64,000 bases of DNA from Delphinus delphis (GCF_949987515.2 NC_082696.1:35072431-35136430); one strand, 5' to 3'. Positions 24,901 through 38,480 are shown, counted from the stretch's first letter. Program-made: numbers and translations. Notes: a model not told the origin generated them from the letters alone.

Positions 24901-26139
24901 AAATAAGGACATGTACTCTTTAAAGAAGCCCAATAGATACTTTTACCATCATTGTCAGATTTGTAACTGGAAAGATATGGAATATATGAAAAATGATTAA
25001 GCAATGTAAGGGAAATGCAGTCTGTTGGGGTAACAGATATATTGCTTTAGCTTCAGTGCTTTGTGTTATGTACGTACAAATATATATATATAAAAATACA
25101 CACACATATTTACATATGTATTTATTTGTTTATTTATTATTTAATGAAAATAGTGCAAGAGGTGGAAAAGATAGAGTGTACCTGAGTGAAATATCTTAGA
25201 AGAAAAGAGTTCTTTCAATAGGTTTCAAGATTGAATAGAAGGGATAGACTTGATCTGAGTCATTTTCCCACTGCTTCATGGGGCAGACTCATAAAATGAG
25301 TTTGATGGGCACTGAGGATTAACTTTGACCTCTCCATGGCTTCAGGGAGTCCAGGTCAACTTGGAGAGACTAGAAGTGTTACTACGCAGGGGAGAGCAAT
25401 GCGATACAGCCCCAGTGCTCTGTCTCACGCAGCCAGCCAGCAACAGCCTTTCACAGTTATGTTGCTTCTCTCTCTATGTCAGGGTTAAGGTCATTTTTAG
25501 GGCATGGTGAGGAAATGTGGAGGCCAGGGCTGTCTGCACCACACCTGGGCAGTGAGAAACAGGGGGTTTCAATTTCCAGCCTCTGGATACCACACAGCCT
25601 AACCTTTACCTGCCAGTCCTCACCCCAGTACACAACAAATATAAAAATAAAATCAGACATTTCAGAGTAGTGGACTAGCAAGATCAAGGGTGGACATTCC
25701 TGAAACACAGTAAGGCTTTCAGAAAGAGGTAAGCAATAAAGGCAGAGCTTTGTAATTTAGCTATAGTCACGGTCTCCTATGTTTAGTTATTTTGGGGGGT
25801 GAGGGAGGGTTGGGGGGTGAATGTGTAGAAACTGAAGTTCAATTATTATTTTGGTACACATGGGGGCTGAAATATTGAGCTATTTACAAATATACAAGTT
25901 ACTGAGGACTGAATCTGCAAATATAAGCAGTTTCATATCAACTGTAGCTTATTCATGTATTTCCTCTATTAATGGCTCAGTCACTCTCCTGGAATACAAG
26001 ATAGAAGCAATAAAACTGACATTGGAAGGGAAGTAAACAGAAGCAAGTATTTTACTTTAGGATTCTGAGCCTAGTGAACTCATTTCAGAGAACAGAAACC
26101 TAATAATAGAAATCACAGTTATGAAAATATCATTAATAA
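21966..26139. other. No gene or repeat recognised over about 4 kb
   Basis: Unique-looking sequence with no SINE or L1. Open frames at 23148-23459 (-) and 23911-24102 (+) were examined. The first has a plausible donor (CAA|GTAAGC) and a weak acceptor, but a length expected by chance. 25077-25146 is an AT-rich low-complexity stretch including (TA)n and (TTTA)n. Confidence 0.45.
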
Positions 26140-26640
26140 AAGTTAACGTTGACTGAACAGTTATTCTGTGCTGTGAGCTGCTTTTATGCTTTACATATAG
26201 TAGCTTGTCAATCTTCATTGCATACCTATGAGTCATTATTATTATTATTATTATTATTATTTTTTTGCGGTACGCGGGCCTCTCACTGTTGTGGCCTCTC
26301 TCGTTGCGGAGCACAGGCTCTGGACGCGCAGGCTCAGCGGCCATGGCTCACGGGCCCAGCCGCTCCGTGGCATGTGGGATCTTCCCGGATCGGGGCACGA
26401 ACCCGTATCCCCTGCATCGGCAGGCGGACTCTCAACCACTGCGCCACCAGGGAAGCCCATGAGTCATTATTATTATTATTGCCATTTTAATATGATGAGA
26501 AAATTGAGATTTTTTTTCATACTTCATATGATTTTCCTACACTTCACCCACAAAGTGGCTGAATATTCCTAAAGTGTTCATGAGGTTCGATAACAGCAAG
26601 TGTTATTGCCCCTTTTACAATGAAGGGAATATGTTACTAG
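26140..26640 (-). mobile_element. MIR-like fragment, antisense, split by a SINE
   Basis: 26140-26227 ('cagttattctgtgctgtgag' and 'gctttacatatagtagcttg') and 26481-26640 ('gccattttaatatgatgaga aaattgag') read as the two halves of an antisense MIR. The CHR SINE entered at the internal ATT-rich part. The interval contains the SINE. Confidence 0.65.
26262..26458 (-). mobile_element. CHR SINE, short type, with long target repeat
   Basis: Minus-strand SINE ending at the complement of GGGCTTCCCTGGTGGCGCAG. A 22-base identical repeat starting atgagtcatt and continuing as (ATT)n lies at 26228-26249 and 26459-26480. The oligo-T is short and follows extra ATT units, so the left tail boundary is approximate. 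Frames of 65-114 codons across it are SINE artefacts. Confidence 0.93.
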
Positions 26641-26879
26641 TGGTGCTTGTGAGACCATTGGACTTCTCTGAGATTTTGTAAATGTAAGTTCTTAGATTTA
26701 CCATGCTATGCTAATTCAGAAGTCTTTTGATTGGAAATAATAGAGAAGAACTAATTACCCTTTAGAAATACTCCATAGATTGGTGAGATCCATGCCACGT
26801 ATAGGATAAGGCAGCTATCAATAAGGCATGGTTTCAGGGGCACTGGAAGGTTTGCTTACACTCAGAGATCTTCCTTCCA

Positions 26880-27030
26880 GAGCAAAGAGCTTAAGCTTTC
26901 AAATCAGACAAAGCTAGAATCAAACACTAATTTTATCATAGTTACTGTGACCCTGAGCTGAAGTTTCTTAATTCATCCAGGAGTTGTCATGAGGATGAAA
27001 CAAGGCAATGAGTATCAGTGCTTTGAATGT
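26880..27030 (+). mobile_element. MIR fragment
   Basis: 'aagctttcaaatcagacaaa', 'gttactgtgaccctgagctg' and 'ggagttgtcatgaggatgaa' follow the sense MIR order. Confidence 0.68.
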
Positions 27031-29204
27031 GACGAGACTAATACATTTTGTTTTCCTTTGTCTTCCCCTTTCTTCTTTCTCTTTCCTATAATTTAACATG
27101 TTACTCACTCATACTCATAACATGTTTCACTCATACTCTTGAGTGAAAAAATATATGAAAGTCTTAGAAACTGCCCTTGAGGAACTCACAATCTAATGTT
27201 ATATTTTGTGACCTAATAGAAAAGGCAATGTGAGCTCTGAAACATTTTGAGTATTTTTCCTGGCTAACAATAGAAATAAAAACCTCAGGGATTGATACAA
27301 ATATTTAGCTTATACAAAATGGCACCTCATTTCACATTGTTTTAGAAAGGAGAAATTGCAATATCATAATATCAGTCGATGGTGTTTATTATCTCTTGGT
27401 CTTTTCCTGTTTCTCACCATGTTCCTATAAAGTTTCTGATAGTTAAAGAAAATTTGGAGTCTTAGAAACTGACTTTCATTTATAACCTGCTGATTCACCT
27501 AGATCAGGTTACTGGGAAGAAATCCAAGTTAGACCTCCTGACCTACCCGAAACAGCATGAAGTATGCCCTGCCACTAAATCCTGATTCCTGTGTACCTCA
27601 CCCTGTCACTAAATATGATTTAGAGGAACCTTTAGAAAGTCAGGTATAAGGATTTAGTGCTTTACATGTAAGTTACAGCTGCTGGACTGGCTTTTATAGT
27701 AACGTAAGTAAGTAATTTATTAAATGGTTCAGTCATTAGATATACCAGACCTTGAAAACATTCTTGTGAGGGAGGCTACTTTGGGTAGTGAGAAGATTAG
27801 CATTTCTCAGCAGCAAGTATTTGTGACAAGATTAATGAGGCACAGGGCAGATGGATTTGTTTCCCTCTTTGTGTCTGCTCCCCTGGTTTCCTTGCCCTTT
27901 ATTTGTCTTTTCCTCTGTGGCACCTGCTGTCACTGACATGGATGAGATGCCAGAACAGCATTCCTTTACTTCAACACTCTTCACACCTTTTTCTCCCCTC
28001 TTCTTTCTCCATGGGAGGTATTCCTTTCTCCTCATCTGGGATTGGCAAAGAACATTATTTCAGTTTCTACAAGAAATGTCTGGCAGGCATTTTCACTTTA
28101 AAAGGAATCCCAGAATTATGAACAAGATCAGAAACACTCTCAATGGCTTCTTTTATATAAGAAAAACAGTTATGTTGGAGATCATTTAAAAATTACACGT
28201 CTCTTCTAATGCAGCCTGCATTTTCCTTCAGAATTAACACCACCCCTATTGTGTCCATTTTGTCTTTTAGGAGGATATAACTTGCTTCATGTACTGACCG
28301 TCTGATAGAATGTTTATGTTCCCATTTTCTTTCTCATGGTCTCAGGCTCAAGAGACAGACACTGTCTGCTTTGTGAGCTTACTTCTCTTCAAAAATATTT
28401 ATATCATGTAGACTAATAACAAGTGTACTTTCTTTTAACAAAGCCTCCAACTTTGCTTCTGTTTGTTCTTCTTCCAGCTCAATTTCCCCTGATGCCTTCC
28501 AATAAGTTGCCATCCTTTTTATCCACAGAAGTCTCCTAAGTGTGTCCTTTACTTTGATAAAACACACTTTTCACATCTTATAAAAACTAATGCAACAGAA
28601 TTTCCCATTTGTGTTTTTAGAATCTGCCAACAAATTTTTATGATGATCCCAAGCACTAGTTATTTTTAGGTCTAAAGTAATAGCCAAGATATTTAAAGGC
28701 TAAAGAGATGGCAAGATCTGTGGCTGTCCAATGGGCATTCCTGCGCCAGATGAGGGCCTGGGAGTCTGGAAAGTTGGGAGATCAGCAAAAGGCACATAAA
28801 ATACCACATTTCTACAGTTAATGAGGATGTTTAATGTATATTTTTACAATCTTCTAATTTTATAATTTTGAGTTTAAATTTTTTTACTGACTTTATCATT
28901 CTTGATTTGACTTTTAATATAAGCAAAATTTATAAGTAAGAACCATGAATTCAAAGAAATAAGTTATTTAACTGCAGCAATTATGAAAAAAAAATCCAGT
29001 TTCTTGGAAAATTTCTTATTTACCGGGTACATCTATGCACCTCAAAGCATCTGCAGATGGGGTCATTCAGGGGGTGTTCAATTAGTACTTGGCCAAAACC
29101 ACAAGTGGGATTTGTTTACATGGTTATAGACTCAAGAATAGGAAAAAAAAGCAAATAGATGAAGTAAAGTAAAAGTGGAGTTTTCTCATTTAAAATTACC
29201 GATG
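27031..29204. other. No gene or repeat recognised
   Basis: A 112-codon plus frame at 27851-28189 overlaps a 67-codon minus frame; neither resembles a known protein. The rest is AT-rich unique sequence. Confidence 0.45.
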
Positions 29205-29207
29205 CGA

Positions 29208-29425
29208 TGGGCTTCCCTGGTGGCGCAGTGGTTGAGAGTCCGCCTGCCGATGCAGGGGACACGGGTTCGTGCCCCGGTCCGGGAAGATCCCACATGCCAC
29301 GGAGCGGCTGGGCCCGTGAGCCATGGCCGCTGAGCCTGCGCGTCCGGAGCCTGTGCTCCGCAACTGGAGAGGCCACAACAGTGAGAGGCCCATGTATCGC
29401 AAAAAAATAAATAAATAAAATAAAA
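29208..29425 (+). mobile_element. CHR SINE, short type
   Basis: Complete copy from gggcttccctggtggcgcag, with A-box tggcgcagtgg and B-box gggttcgtgccc, and an (AAAT)/(AAAAT) tail at 29401-29425. The target repeat taaaattaccRatg at 29191-29204 and 29426-29439 has one mismatch. It keeps many CpGs, consistent with a young copy. Confidence 0.95.
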
Positions 29426-29539
29426 TAAAATTACCAATGGGGCCAAGGTGGTAAAAAGGGAAATGTTCTAAAAGTTACAGAATTATCACTGCAATATATT
29501 GAATAATAAAGCCAGCACTGGAGTCAAGTTTTGTGGCTA

Positions 29540-29680
29540 AATTGCCAGTCCTCTCAGACTTCTCCATCTGTAACTAATAGTACGAATCACTTTGTAAGGC
29601 TATTATAAAGGTTGAATGAAATGATGTGTCTAAATCTCTTGGAACAATGATCGATAATAGTTAAATCATTAGCTATTATA
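29540..29680 (+). mobile_element. MIR fragment
   Basis: 'cagacttctccatctgtaac' then 'taaggctattataaaggttg aatgaaatgat' match the 3' half of sense MIR. Confidence 0.68.
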
Positions 29681-30219
29681 ATTAACTTAAAAACACTGAT
29701 TCCTTTCTCAAGGAAAATTTTACATGGATAAACATAACAAACACAAGAAAGGTAAATAATCACAGATAAGCAGAAGAGCAGGAAAATAGTAGTGTTGATA
29801 AGAATAAAGCCTGGGGTGGGCTGAAAATCAGAAGAATGGAAGCACTTTAGAGCTACTGGGCTCAAAGATTAAGAAAAGAAAGGAATAGACCATTTGATTG
29901 AGATAGGAGGGTATGGCGTTTAAGAAATTGTGAGAAAACCAAAATTCTCGACTCCTATTTCACTCTGCCTTCCCTATGAAGGGAAGAATTATTATTTCTC
30001 GTTTAACAATTATTCTTAAGCGAGAAAAGGCAGAATAAACATTTTTAAGACGAGGTGGAAATTCAAGATAAGTTAGAGGATTGGAAAAGATCCCCTAGCT
30101 GATTTTATGTTAATAAAACCTCTGGGTTCATTCAAGATTTATATAAAAAATTTTATAATATACCTGACCCTTTCTCCTAACACAACTTGCTTCTCACACA
30201 GCTATGCCTTATACAGTAT

Positions 30220-30510
30220 TTTGATTCACCTGAAATGCCTTTCCTTAATTTTTCATTTGGAAAATGCTATTGTTTTGACAAGAATTTCCCAGCTTCCCTT
30301 GGCAGATCTAATCACTCCCTGGCCACCATCCCGTCTGTGCATGTTTCTAACATCTGTGAGAATGTATTGTGGTGATAAGTTATATGTCGCTCAGTTCCTG
30401 CTGTCCCATTGGGATCTTCCTAAAATACAGACTGTTGAACCTTGTGTTCTAAGATCCTACCAGAGTATGGCTCATAGTCAGTATTCAGTAAGTGTTAATT
30501 TGACTTGATT
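30220..30510 (+). mobile_element. L2 fragment
   Basis: 'cacctgaaatgcctttcctt' (L2 'ctggaatgccctt'), a pyrimidine-rich middle and 'agtatggctcatagtcagta ttcagtaagtgtt' at the end match the L2 3' half. The overlapping 133-codon frame (30107-30508) is therefore not a gene. Confidence 0.65.
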
Positions 30511-33500
30511 TAACTTAAAGAAAAGGAATGGTTGCAAGAGCTAAGGACTCTTGACGAGAGAAGACTTTCAGGAATGGGATGGAATAATAATAATAACTAT
30601 CTTCAATAAATAACAGGTATTACATGAAAGAAGGAGTAACTTTGGAGGACAGAACCATGATTAATGGGTCAAAGTTAAAATGAAATAACTTTTGACCCAG
30701 TATGAGGCTGAACCTCCTATCAGAGTTCTCAATCGGAAAGGGTTATCTTGTATGGTAGTGAGTTCTCTGCTAGGAAATATGCTTGAGGTGGAAACTGAGT
30801 AATCTGTTTGGGACATGGTACAGCTAGTTCTTGCAGAAGATTAAGGTTAGATTTGAAAATCTTGAAGTTTCCTTATATAACACTAAGATTCTATGATTAG
30901 CTTCATATTTATTAATGTCTCAGTTGGAGAGTCAGATATTGTAATAAACTTCTTCTTTCCCAGAGACTCTGCTTATCTCAACTGTCATCTTCTTCCAGGT
31001 AATAATCTCTTCTACAAGTTTGTGAAACTTGTTCTTCACTGCAGGCCCTATTTTTATTAATGTTTCCCTCTTAAAAAAACCTGCCACACCACAGGTACCC
31101 GCCATGCAGACTCAGAAACTTGGCACCTCTGAAACCCTATTGCAAAGTTTCCCCTGCTTTGTTTTGCAGTCTTAGCTTAGCTGGGAAAAAAAAAAAAACT
31201 AATATGTTTAGAAGACTATTTGTATAAACCTGAATAATCAGAAAGGGGCTCAGTTCTGTAGACAACAATAATAATAATTAAAGTTGGCTTCTTTAGTGTC
31301 TGGAATTCCAACTGGGACAAGCTCAAAGCTTTGGTTTATCATCACAAAAGAGCCACAGAGCCCTCAAGAGCCCTTTCTGGGATTCCAAAGAAAATCTACC
31401 AAGGCAGAAACTTTTTCTTCAAGTTTTTTTCTATTAAAAACAAATAAAGGCAAACACAAACACATTCCAATACAGAAGCACTTCTGAAGAGCCACAAATC
31501 CACAAGGTTCCAAGCCTCTGGCTAGTCCAATCCGTTGCTGTAAAATGCTAGACATAATTTCAGCTAGCGTGGGTCTGCCCCATGCAATAATCAAAGAAGG
31601 CAACACTACCACAAAAATCAGGCTCTCTTCTACATTACCACCTACCTTTGTTTATGTCTGCAGAGTTTGTCTTTTCTCCTTTCTAAAAATTTTTTTAATT
31701 GTTTCTTGCATGTTTCTTGTTAGATTTTTGAAGTTAATATTTTTATTCTATCTTCAGCTCTGAACTATAGCACATATGCTTTGTTTATCTGTATGGTGGC
31801 AAGACAATTTCATGATTTGCCCACAGCTTACAAACTGATCAGTGGGGTCTGTCTCCATGGTGCCGTGACTAATGGACATCTGGAATTGTCAGTTGTGCCT
31901 TTGTGAGGTTGAGCCGTGACTTGAACTAAAGCTACAATGTGAGCAGTCATTTGAACTTCCCTGCCACTTGCTGGATAAAAAGGCAAGAAGGAGAGGATAA
32001 TCTGTAGTATTAAGAAAATTTTCCATTCTATTAGCTTACATATCCCATCATCTGATGTAACGCTTTTACCAATTTTATGCATCTAGTAATGTAGGACATT
32101 ATTATAATTAATTGCTTGAGTTATGTATTCTGCTGTATTCCAAGGTTTCTTCTGTTTTGTTGTAGTCTGGAAAATCCTCACAGTAAACTTGAAAGTAAAT
32201 GTAGTAATACAACATAATTAATTATAGCAGTTTCTCTTCAAAGCATTATGTGTGTCTTTAAAAGAAATGGTATCAGAATACACTAACTCAAGGTAATATT
32301 AAGACAAGCAAATATATCCACATGTATTTCTTTTTTGGAACTAATGCGATAGAATTAATAATTATAATATCTGACATGTATATTTACCATATACAGCATT
32401 ATTACTTACTCATAATATATTAACCCATTTAATTTACACATGAAGTAAGTTCCACTACCATCCCATTTTATAAATAAACTGAGGTCTAGAGAGATTAAGT
32501 AATTTGCCCAAGAATAACTGAAATGAACTGGAGTCTGGATGTTTGCGTAGTATTTTCATATCCAAAACTTCCTAACGAATGAAAGTAAGGATTCAGCTTG
32601 AGTTACACATGGGCTTCTACTACCGACTGCTGGGCTTCAGATATACCTGTCAAGCAATGAAACAGGCCTGTTGGAAATTTAGCTGTACCCTCTGGAAAAA
32701 AATTCATACCTAATCTGTTGCTGTAGTTCAGACATACCAGTGGGTAGTATTGGTGGAGTGGCTTTCTCAAAGACTTAACACAAGATCCTGAGTAAGTTCC
32801 CTGCAAAGGATTCCCCCTGAGAGAAAGTCAGGCATGATGAACTTGACCCAGTGACTCATTTCAGTCACAGGAGAAGAATAGACTTCTGAGTCTATCATGG
32901 GGGCTGATATTTGAACACAAACAAAAGACACAAGGGCCCCTAATAACGCTGCTTTGGACCACATCAGAGAGAAACACAAAGGAGAAAGGGCAGTTTTCCC
33001 AATTCGGCACCTACTGCCAGGTGGGATCTGAAGAGGGGTCAGCAGAGAACTGTAGCATCTGAAAGAGCAGGTAGGAATAGGCTGCCCAACACAGTAAGGT
33101 GGAGACTGTACAGTACTTTTTAGGTTCGGTGTGACAGCGCCTCAGATTTGATGGGGATGGAATTGCTGGAAACACACTGGGGCCCCCAAGAATTGACAGG
33201 TAGACTTTGATAGGGTGTGATGGTTCTGCTCAAGCAGGTCTAGAGAAAGTGAGAAATCCTGTGTGAAAGGAGCTCAGGAAACACACTGGGTAGTGACCAG
33301 CCAGAAAGAGCCATGTTAGGAATTCAGAATTTCACATTTTATTAAAATAAAACAAATTTAATAAAATTAATCTGGAAACAAAAGTATAGTACATATATAA
33401 CCTCAAGATAAAGGATTTCCTTTAAATTAAAAATTTAAATTAAAAATGTGAAAAACCTATTCCTTATGTCCTTATTTTACTGAAGACTGGTGAACACTTC

Positions 33501-34532
33501 ATCACAGGCTTGTATAAGTTCACTGAGAGGTGTTTGGAAGCAACTAATGTGATGATAGTTCTGCTGGATCACTAGGTCCACCACAGTGAAACTTCAAAAG
33601 CTCATTATTACCAGTGCCAAGGGATTATCAGATTTTGAGAGAATGAATCATGTTAAATTTAATACATGTAAGACTGGGGTGGATGTCAAAATGCTGATGT
33701 ATCATGGCAGAACTCCGAGTCCTTTAGAGGGAGAAGGCATGCTTCCCTTTGTACAACTGTGCAGATGAGAAATCTTTCCTGAAGCCCACCAGCAGACTGC
33801 CTTTAAATCTCACACGCCAGGATTGCTTCTGGTCTAAAGAAGTCACTGCCAAGGGGAATGGGAATCAGTGACCAGTGCAGACAGGATCCACTCCTTGCTT
33901 GGAGGCCGCTTCCAGCCTCTAAGAAGCTCATATCACAAGCAAGAAGATAGATGCCTGAAAAAAATGTGGGGTATTATTAGGGAGGCAGTCGAGCAAAAGT
34001 GACTAAAACAGAAAGCTAAATAATGATCAGATATAATTTTATTGAATTCCCAGGTGCAACCTTTGTAACAGGAATAAGAAATGTTTAATATCAGTGTGAT
34101 CTCCCTGGCACATTTCTATTAGACAGACACTTGCTTGGTGAACATGGGTATAAGCAATGTATTGTTTCATGGCTTCAGATTAAGCTAGGTAGATATGTCC
34201 ATCTCACAGTGAGGATGGTATTGACAATGGGACCTAAAATCCATTACAACTACCTACATTCATCTGAATCTTAAAAATATCTCTGCCATTAGAAATGGAA
34301 ATATTCCAGGTAGAATAGCCAACTTCCATTTCCTTGGACTATCTTTGGATAGATGTTGCCAACATATACATCTGACACTCACCTCTTTCCTATGTGTCCA
34401 AGAGTGACAAATTCCTCTTTCTGAAATGTTCACTCTTTTCTTAGACATATTACCATATTCAGATAGGTTACCAGAGACTCTTACTTCACCTGACATACTC
34501 TTTGTACATTCTGCTGATTTGATAGTTTAATT
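30511..34532. other. No gene recognised; one MIR
   Basis: About 4 kb without SINE or L1. 32600-33320 and 33560-33950 are less AT-rich than their surroundings but have no recognisable product. 32370-32540 is an antisense MIR, given separately. Confidence 0.45.
32370..32540 (-). mobile_element. MIR fragment, antisense
   Basis: 'cccattttataaataaactg' then 'aggtctagagagattaagta' and 'atttgcccaagaataactga' are the reverse complement of the MIR core. Confidence 0.82.
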
Positions 34533-34545
34533 CAGACAAATTTTT

Positions 34546-34767
34546 TTTGTTGTTTTGTTTTGTTTTGTTTTGTTTTGCTGTATGCGGGCCTCTCACTGTT
34601 GTGGCCTCTCCCGTTGTGGAGCACAGGCTCTGGACGTGCAGGCTCAGCAGCCATGGTTCACGGGCCCAGCCGCTCCGCGGCATGTGGGATCTTCCCGGAC
34701 GGGGCATGAACCTGTGTCCCCTGCATCGGCAGGTGGACTCTCAACCACTGCGCCACCAGGGAAGCCC
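34546..34767 (-). mobile_element. CHR SINE, short type
   Basis: Minus-strand copy with a (TTTTG)n tail at 34552-34577 and the 5' end at 34767. The 13-base repeat cagacaaattttt flanks it at 34533-34545 and 34768-34780, without mismatch. Confidence 0.94.
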
Positions 34768-34780
34768 CAGACAAATTTTT

Positions 34781-37700
34781 AAAAATTCAGTTCCAAGCTC
34801 TTGGAGCTCACCTAATAAGATCCCAAAGTTTTATTGTAGTCTCCTACAGTAGTAGACAATAGAAAAATATTGTAGAAACTTACAGAGAGTGTTGTAATTA
34901 TGATTATGGCAGGCAGGAATTGATAGGATGTTTGAGAAGAAAAAGGAGAGCCAGGTAAAAGGCTCTTATAATTCAAGTCATGAACCAATGAGAGTTTTGA
35001 ATATGGAGGAACACAGTGGCTATAAGGCTAAAAGTAGCTACATAATAAAGATATTTCTTTTATAGATATATACTAAATGTCAGGAGCCTTTGTTGTTCAT
35101 TAGTTAGGATCCAAGGTCTCAGAATGGAGGACACACCAGTCAGAAACGTACCCCTCAAACACGCAAGTTGGTATACAACTGACTAATAACCTACGTGGAT
35201 GTAGTGCATTCCAGGATGCTCTGTACTATCAGGCATCCTTTAAGCCTATAGGAGCACCAGCATAGGTTTCTGGAATGGATATACGTATTCCGGGGCAATC
35301 AGCAATATCCAGAAACTGGCTTAGGTGGGATCTGCAAAGAATGAAGAACATTCTTTCTTCACTAAGCTTAACTGTAGATTCTAGAATATTGTTCCTCATA
35401 TAACGTCTATAGATGTCCCAAAGTTAGACTATGAACACTAACATTCACTACATATTTCAGAAGATCACAGCAGCCTAATAGTACGACAGCACCAAACAGT
35501 AGTGTTGAACACTTGCACAATCCAAACACTGGCAAAAGAATATTCTAAATGTGATCTCTTAATTTCTCTTTTATGATAAGGCCAAATTTGTTCTCTAATT
35601 TGTTACAGTTTTGTCAAAATCCTCTAGTAGGAAGAAGAGGTTCTATTCCATTTTTTGTACTAAAATGCTTACCAATCTGGTCTCATTACATGAAAATTAA
35701 AATTTTTCATTTTTTATGAAATTTTAACAAGGTCAGTTTTATCGAGGCTAAGAGTGGCTAATTGCTTGTATTCATTCATTCCCTCCTTTGACAAGTATTT
35801 GTTCACATCATACACCGTGTACAGTTCTTGCCCCAACTCCCTCAGCTAGTGAATGACTGAGTCAGATCTGCCTGACTCAAAAACCCATGCTCTTTCCATT
35901 CTACCATGTTATATTAAAGTGGCACCTTTAAAAAAAATCTAAAGTAGCACAATCAACTAAGTAAAACAGTAAAACGACTTACTATTTAAAAGAATGATAT
36001 TCTCACAAAACCACATGCAAACAAAGTCCTGTTTGCCATACATTTATTTTACTCTCCTGCTGGCCAACACCGCAGTCCTTCAGATTAGATTTGGCTGCAC
36101 TACAGAATACACACTGGAAGTCGAGCAACCCCAAGGCTCCATTAAGGTCATTATTCTTGTGGATTTCTTTTCCTCCCGCAGGGACAGGCATATCAATTTT
36201 TCTATATGTTTTGAAGAGCTTAGCCACATGATTTTAATCATTTCTCCCAGGTGGCTCTTAGAACTTGCATGGTGGCCCTATATATTATCCAACCAAGGAC
36301 AGGTTCCAGTGCGGTTTGACGAATGAGCAGGAGACCAAAATCGGAGATCTGAAATTCTCTTCCCCAAGGAGTAATAGTTTTACCTTCTACTGCTTGGGGA
36401 TCCTAGGGAACCTGAACGTTGGCAAACAGTGTAATTTAAGGTTTTGAGCTGGGCCACAATTTGAGATCATCTAATATTTTTTAGCTATTTTTTTACAAAT
36501 GTTCTTGTTTGGGTAAAACCGAAGCTATGTTTTTCTAAGTATCTTTCCCTTCAATTTTTAAATATTCATATATTTTAATGGAAAGTTATATTAATTTTTT
36601 ACAGTAAACTCATCAAAATGTATTTAGAAACATATTTCCCAATTGGCTTTACAATAATTTTTATAAACTTTAGAATGAATACACACACACACACACACGC
36701 ACTCACACACGACATGTTCTCTTCCCAGAAAACAAAACAAAAAGAAAACACACAGCACCAAAAAGTTCAGGTTGGGTTCAGATCTCAAAAGCCGCAGGTT
36801 CCAAATAATTCTAAACTTGGATGATGGTTTCTTCCATCCAAGAATGTGTCCCACATGTTATTGAATGGTGCAACCACATTAACCACAAATTTGACCTAGT
36901 TCTCTTGTACTTTTTAATTGACTTCAGCCCCAAACTTTTCAAAGTGTAGACTTAATTGAACTTCTCTAAAATATTGCAATTAAATGGCATTTTTTTCATC
37001 TAACCACTGGCATGGGAGGCAATGTCAATCATCTTTCCTGGGTATCGAAAAATCTCTCTTTCTTCCTATTCATTTCCAGGCAATAGAGCTAGGCGATTTT
37101 ATTCTGGGATAATATTCTCTTATCTTTTCTAATAGATCTTCCTATCAGCACACTTTGATCACTACATATGTTACTTATCATATATCTATTAAGCCCCTGT
37201 TAGAAGTAGAATGCTTATTTTAACAAAAGTTAATTCTACAAATACATACAAATTGTCTACTGTCTGCCAGCAAAGATAATTCACTGAATGATATGAAAGC
37301 AATTATAATGTCAGAGTTGAAAAATCTGTGGTATTCATAATGCTGCATCTCCCTCCATGGCCATGATAGACATTGTTAATCAATCAGGTACACTTTCTTG
37401 TTGATCTTGTGCATGACATGTGAATTTTCCTCAACAGTGTTCCAGAAAGCCACCGCCTAACTACTGGAGTTGGTACTGCAAATATAAATTTATCTCATAC
37501 TACATGCAATTACTCTGAGTGCTCTTCCTCTCTTACCTGTGTGTGTATTGCTGGAGTGCAGTGATAATAATCCACATGAAATTATTTGTACTGTCTGGAT
37601 GTTCCCATCATATGCCTATACAGTCCTTCTCTTTAGTACATATTTCCTAAAAACTGTCATTGGCCGTACCCGCCACTGCTTTTTTCTAGAGTTTCTTTTT

Positions 37701-38480
37701 CTCATTGTTAAGATTAGGAAAAGCAGAAATGGAAACAATACCTATCCAATGAAGTGAAAGTTTAAGTCTGTCATATTTATATAAATAAAGAAAAACAGAT
37801 GAATATAATGTGTTAGAAAGACTAAGGCATTAGGAGCCAGGAGATCAGTATCACTTACTCCTAATTCTCCACGTGTTGCCAGCTCTCTGACCTTTGCTGA
37901 ATCATTTTTCATTTGCTCATTCATCAGACTAATATTCAAAAGAAATCACTATGTGTCAGGCACTCTTCAAAGCCCTTTGTTGACTCATCTGAAAAATGAG
38001 GAACATACACTTCTCTCAGCTTAAGATGTAGACCAGACCAAGACTATTAGAGTAGTTCTTCTTCTTGGTTTTTTGGAGGGGTTATTGTTTGGCACTGATC
38101 TAGAACCAGCAGGTTAAGCCAATTAGGGAAGCAGTCTTCATTATACTCCCAGGAATGTTTTCTAGTGATGACCTAAGGGAACATTCTGACCATTTCAGTA
38201 TTCCGTTCCTACTTTTTCTTTTTTTCCTCTTCTGTTTTAACATCCTCTTCTCACATTTGGATTTATTTCTCCTCTCCTGTGCTCACCTGGACTAAACTTC
38301 AGAAACACCAGGTCCTCTCCAATATTTTTCATCTTTTTTCCCCCCCTCACCTATAAGTAATTTATCATCTCTATTATTCAAATTAACAAATCCTGTCAGC
38401 TGAACAGATCTGCATTGGGCTACATGATACCTCCCAGACTGTCAGTTATTGAGAGAAAAAAAATAAAGATCATATATGCC
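34781..38480. other. No gene recognised; MIR scrap and (AC)n tract
   Basis: Unique-looking sequence. 35835-35915 is a probable antisense MIR scrap ('cagctagtgaatgactgagt'). A 110-codon plus frame at 35994-36326 crosses a good acceptor shape (tttcttttcctcccgcag ending at 36181) but has no recognised domain. 37800-38000 may contain an old sense MIR. Confidence 0.45.
36681..36710 (+). repeat. (AC)n microsatellite
   Basis: About nine AC units then an interrupted acgcactcacacac tail. Confidence 0.95.

Noticed and set aside
26149..26572. Open frames of 65-114 codons, with the same peptide pattern (for example GGAVVESPPADAGDTGSC) also at 10.7, 29.2, 34.6, 48.9 and 51.5 kb
   Set aside because: The repeated peptide is the translation of the CHR SINE consensus, which is open in several frames. 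It is not a gene family.
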